The translations under genes and the position numbers were made by a program. The notes under the pieces were generated by a model. That model was not told where the DNA came from. It ran no database searches and worked only from the letters and a program-made list of their open reading frames with translations. From Methanomassiliicoccales archaeon PtaU1.Bin030 (lineage in GTDB: Archaea; Thermoplasmatota; Thermoplasmata; Methanomassiliicoccales; Methanomassiliicoccaceae), in the NCBI GenBank assembly GCA_002067635.1, contig MVRB01000186.1, forward strand, positions 1 through 5,804: DNA of 5,804 nt. Direction: 5' to 3'. Below are positions 5,270 to 5,804 of the stretch, one piece after another; within the stretch, counting starts at the first letter, position 1, and each line of letters begins with the position of its first letter.

Positions 5270-5335
5270 GAGAGCCATCATCGAAGTCGACACCATAGCC
5301 TGAAATAGATGCTATCCGAATGGACGGTCGCGATC

Positions 5336-5804
5336 ATGGCCTTTGAAAATTTGCGACAGGATTTTCCCTTGTACTCTTCGGAGGACAAGGACATTATCTA
5401 TCTCGACAATGCCTGCCAGACCCTACGGCCACGGCAGGTCATAGAGGCCATGAACGAGTACTATAATGAGTTTCCAGCCTGCGGAGGGCGTTCCGTTCAT
5501 CGTCTTGCCACCAAGGTGACGATGAAGGTGGAGGAGGCCAGGGAGCGTGTCGCCGAGTTCATCGGCTGCTCCGATCCTTCCTGCATAGTGTTCACCAAGA
5601 ACTGCACCGAGGCGCTGAACCTGGTAGCGAAGGGTTATCCGTTCCACAGGGGGGACGTGGTGCTCACCTCCGACATGGAGCATAACAGCAACCATGTCCC
5701 ATGGCTGCAGCAGCGCGATTCCACGGGCATTGAAATACGAACGGTCCCCACTCCGCCCTCGGGCCTCTTCGATCTCGAGAGATTCAAAGAGGAGATAAGG
5801 AAGA
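5336..5804 (+). CDS. SufS/CsdA-like cysteine desulfurase (class V aminotransferase fold), 3'-partial
   Basis: The N-terminal 156 residues of a PLP enzyme that removes sulfur from cysteine as a persulfide, usually for Fe-S cluster assembly. Family marks are DFPLY (9-13), YLDNACQTLRP (22-32), SVHRLA (53-58), FTKNCTEALNLVA (86-98) and MEHNSNHVPW (114-123). H116 matches the PLP-stacking His (H123 in E. coli SufS), and N119 matches the cofactor-binding Asn. The PLP lysine and the catalytic cysteine loop lie beyond the edge. Where E. coli SufS has NYRRGIH this protein has FPACGGRSVH, a form I associate with an archaeal/bacterial side branch. Five cysteines (27, 49, 78, 83, 90) occur early. The ATG at 5336 gives the usual distance to DFP; ATG 5309 would add nine residues and lies nearer the promoter. 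Neither has a Shine-Dalgarno. A selenocysteine lyase role is possible. Confidence 0.88.
   Translation, partial: MAFENLRQDFPLYSSEDKDIIYLDNACQTLRPRQVIEAMNEYYNEFPACGGRSVHRLATKVTMKVEEARERVAEFIGCSDPSCIVFTKNCTEALNLVAKGYPFHRGDVVLTSDMEHNSNHVPWLQQRDSTGIEIRTVPTPPSGLFDLERFKEEIRK

Larger units (their letters stand above)
4996..5335. other. 340-base divergent intergenic region between pyrD and the desulfurase gene
   Basis: No convincing gene or structural RNA is visible. It holds a weak TATA-like box for pyrD near 5021-5028, a good TATA box for the desulfurase at 5262-5269, and three small dyads: TCACCA/TGGTGA at 5125-5138, TCCTGG/CCAGGA at 5162-5178 and TCTCC/GGAGA at 5246-5259. GGTCCTC occurs twice exactly 30 bases apart (5080 and 5110). 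A minus-strand AGGAGG at 5113-5118 is not followed by a well-placed start codon. The desulfurase frame is open from an ATG at 5309, so the region may be 27 bases shorter. Confidence 0.6.

Noticed and set aside
4996..5335. tRNA, box C/D RNA or terminator in the long intergenic region
   Set aside because: No cloverleaf, paired C/D boxes or T-run after a hairpin was found on reading both strands.

Overview
The window is a compact, GC-rich stretch of archaeal chromosome, most likely from a methanogenic euryarchaeon. My best guess is the Thermoplasmatota/Methanomassiliicoccales neighbourhood, which is an inference. Three things support this. The 387-residue AksA-type homocitrate synthase begins with the MDxxAVSPYNP leader I recall from methanogen AksA, an enzyme of coenzyme B biosynthesis. 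The dihydroorotate dehydrogenase is the two-subunit PyrD/PyrK type. Several genes lack a Shine-Dalgarno sequence and instead have a TATA-like box about 25-30 bases before the start codon, as expected for leaderless archaeal transcripts.

Layout, left to right. An unrecognised cysteine-containing protein, probably cut by the left edge, is on the + strand (2-481). It meets tail-to-tail a TPR protein on the - strand (911-456). A divergent promoter region (912-1028) separates that gene from a secreted, C-terminally membrane-anchored protein on the + strand (1029-1631). This converges on a short - strand pair: a zinc-ribbon protein of the DUF6487 type (2020-1820) followed by a two-helix membrane protein (1804-1604). 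A second, AT-rich divergent promoter region (2021-2164) leads to aksA (2165-3328). aksA converges on the overlapping pyrD-pyrK pair on the - strand (4995-4081 and 4091-3318). A 340-base non-coding region (4996-5335) carries the divergent promoters of pyrD and of a SufS/CsdA-like cysteine desulfurase, which runs off the right edge (5336-5804).

How the genes relate. PyrD and PyrK form one enzyme that makes orotate for pyrimidine synthesis and passes electrons through FMN, a [2Fe-2S] cluster and FAD to NAD+. AksA acts in the 2-oxoacid chain elongation that supplies the heptanoyl arm of coenzyme B. The cysteine desulfurase supplies sulfane sulfur, for example for Fe-S clusters. These are separate housekeeping transcription units, not one pathway. 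The strand alternates often, and all three convergent pairs overlap at their 3' ends (26, 28 and 11 bases).

I see no mobile element, CRISPR array, tRNA or rRNA, and no clear evidence of a new multi-gene system. The points most worth a second look are substitutions in normally invariant AksA motifs, dyad sequences beside the aksA and desulfurase promoters, the unidentified first gene, and the DUF6487/membrane-protein pair.
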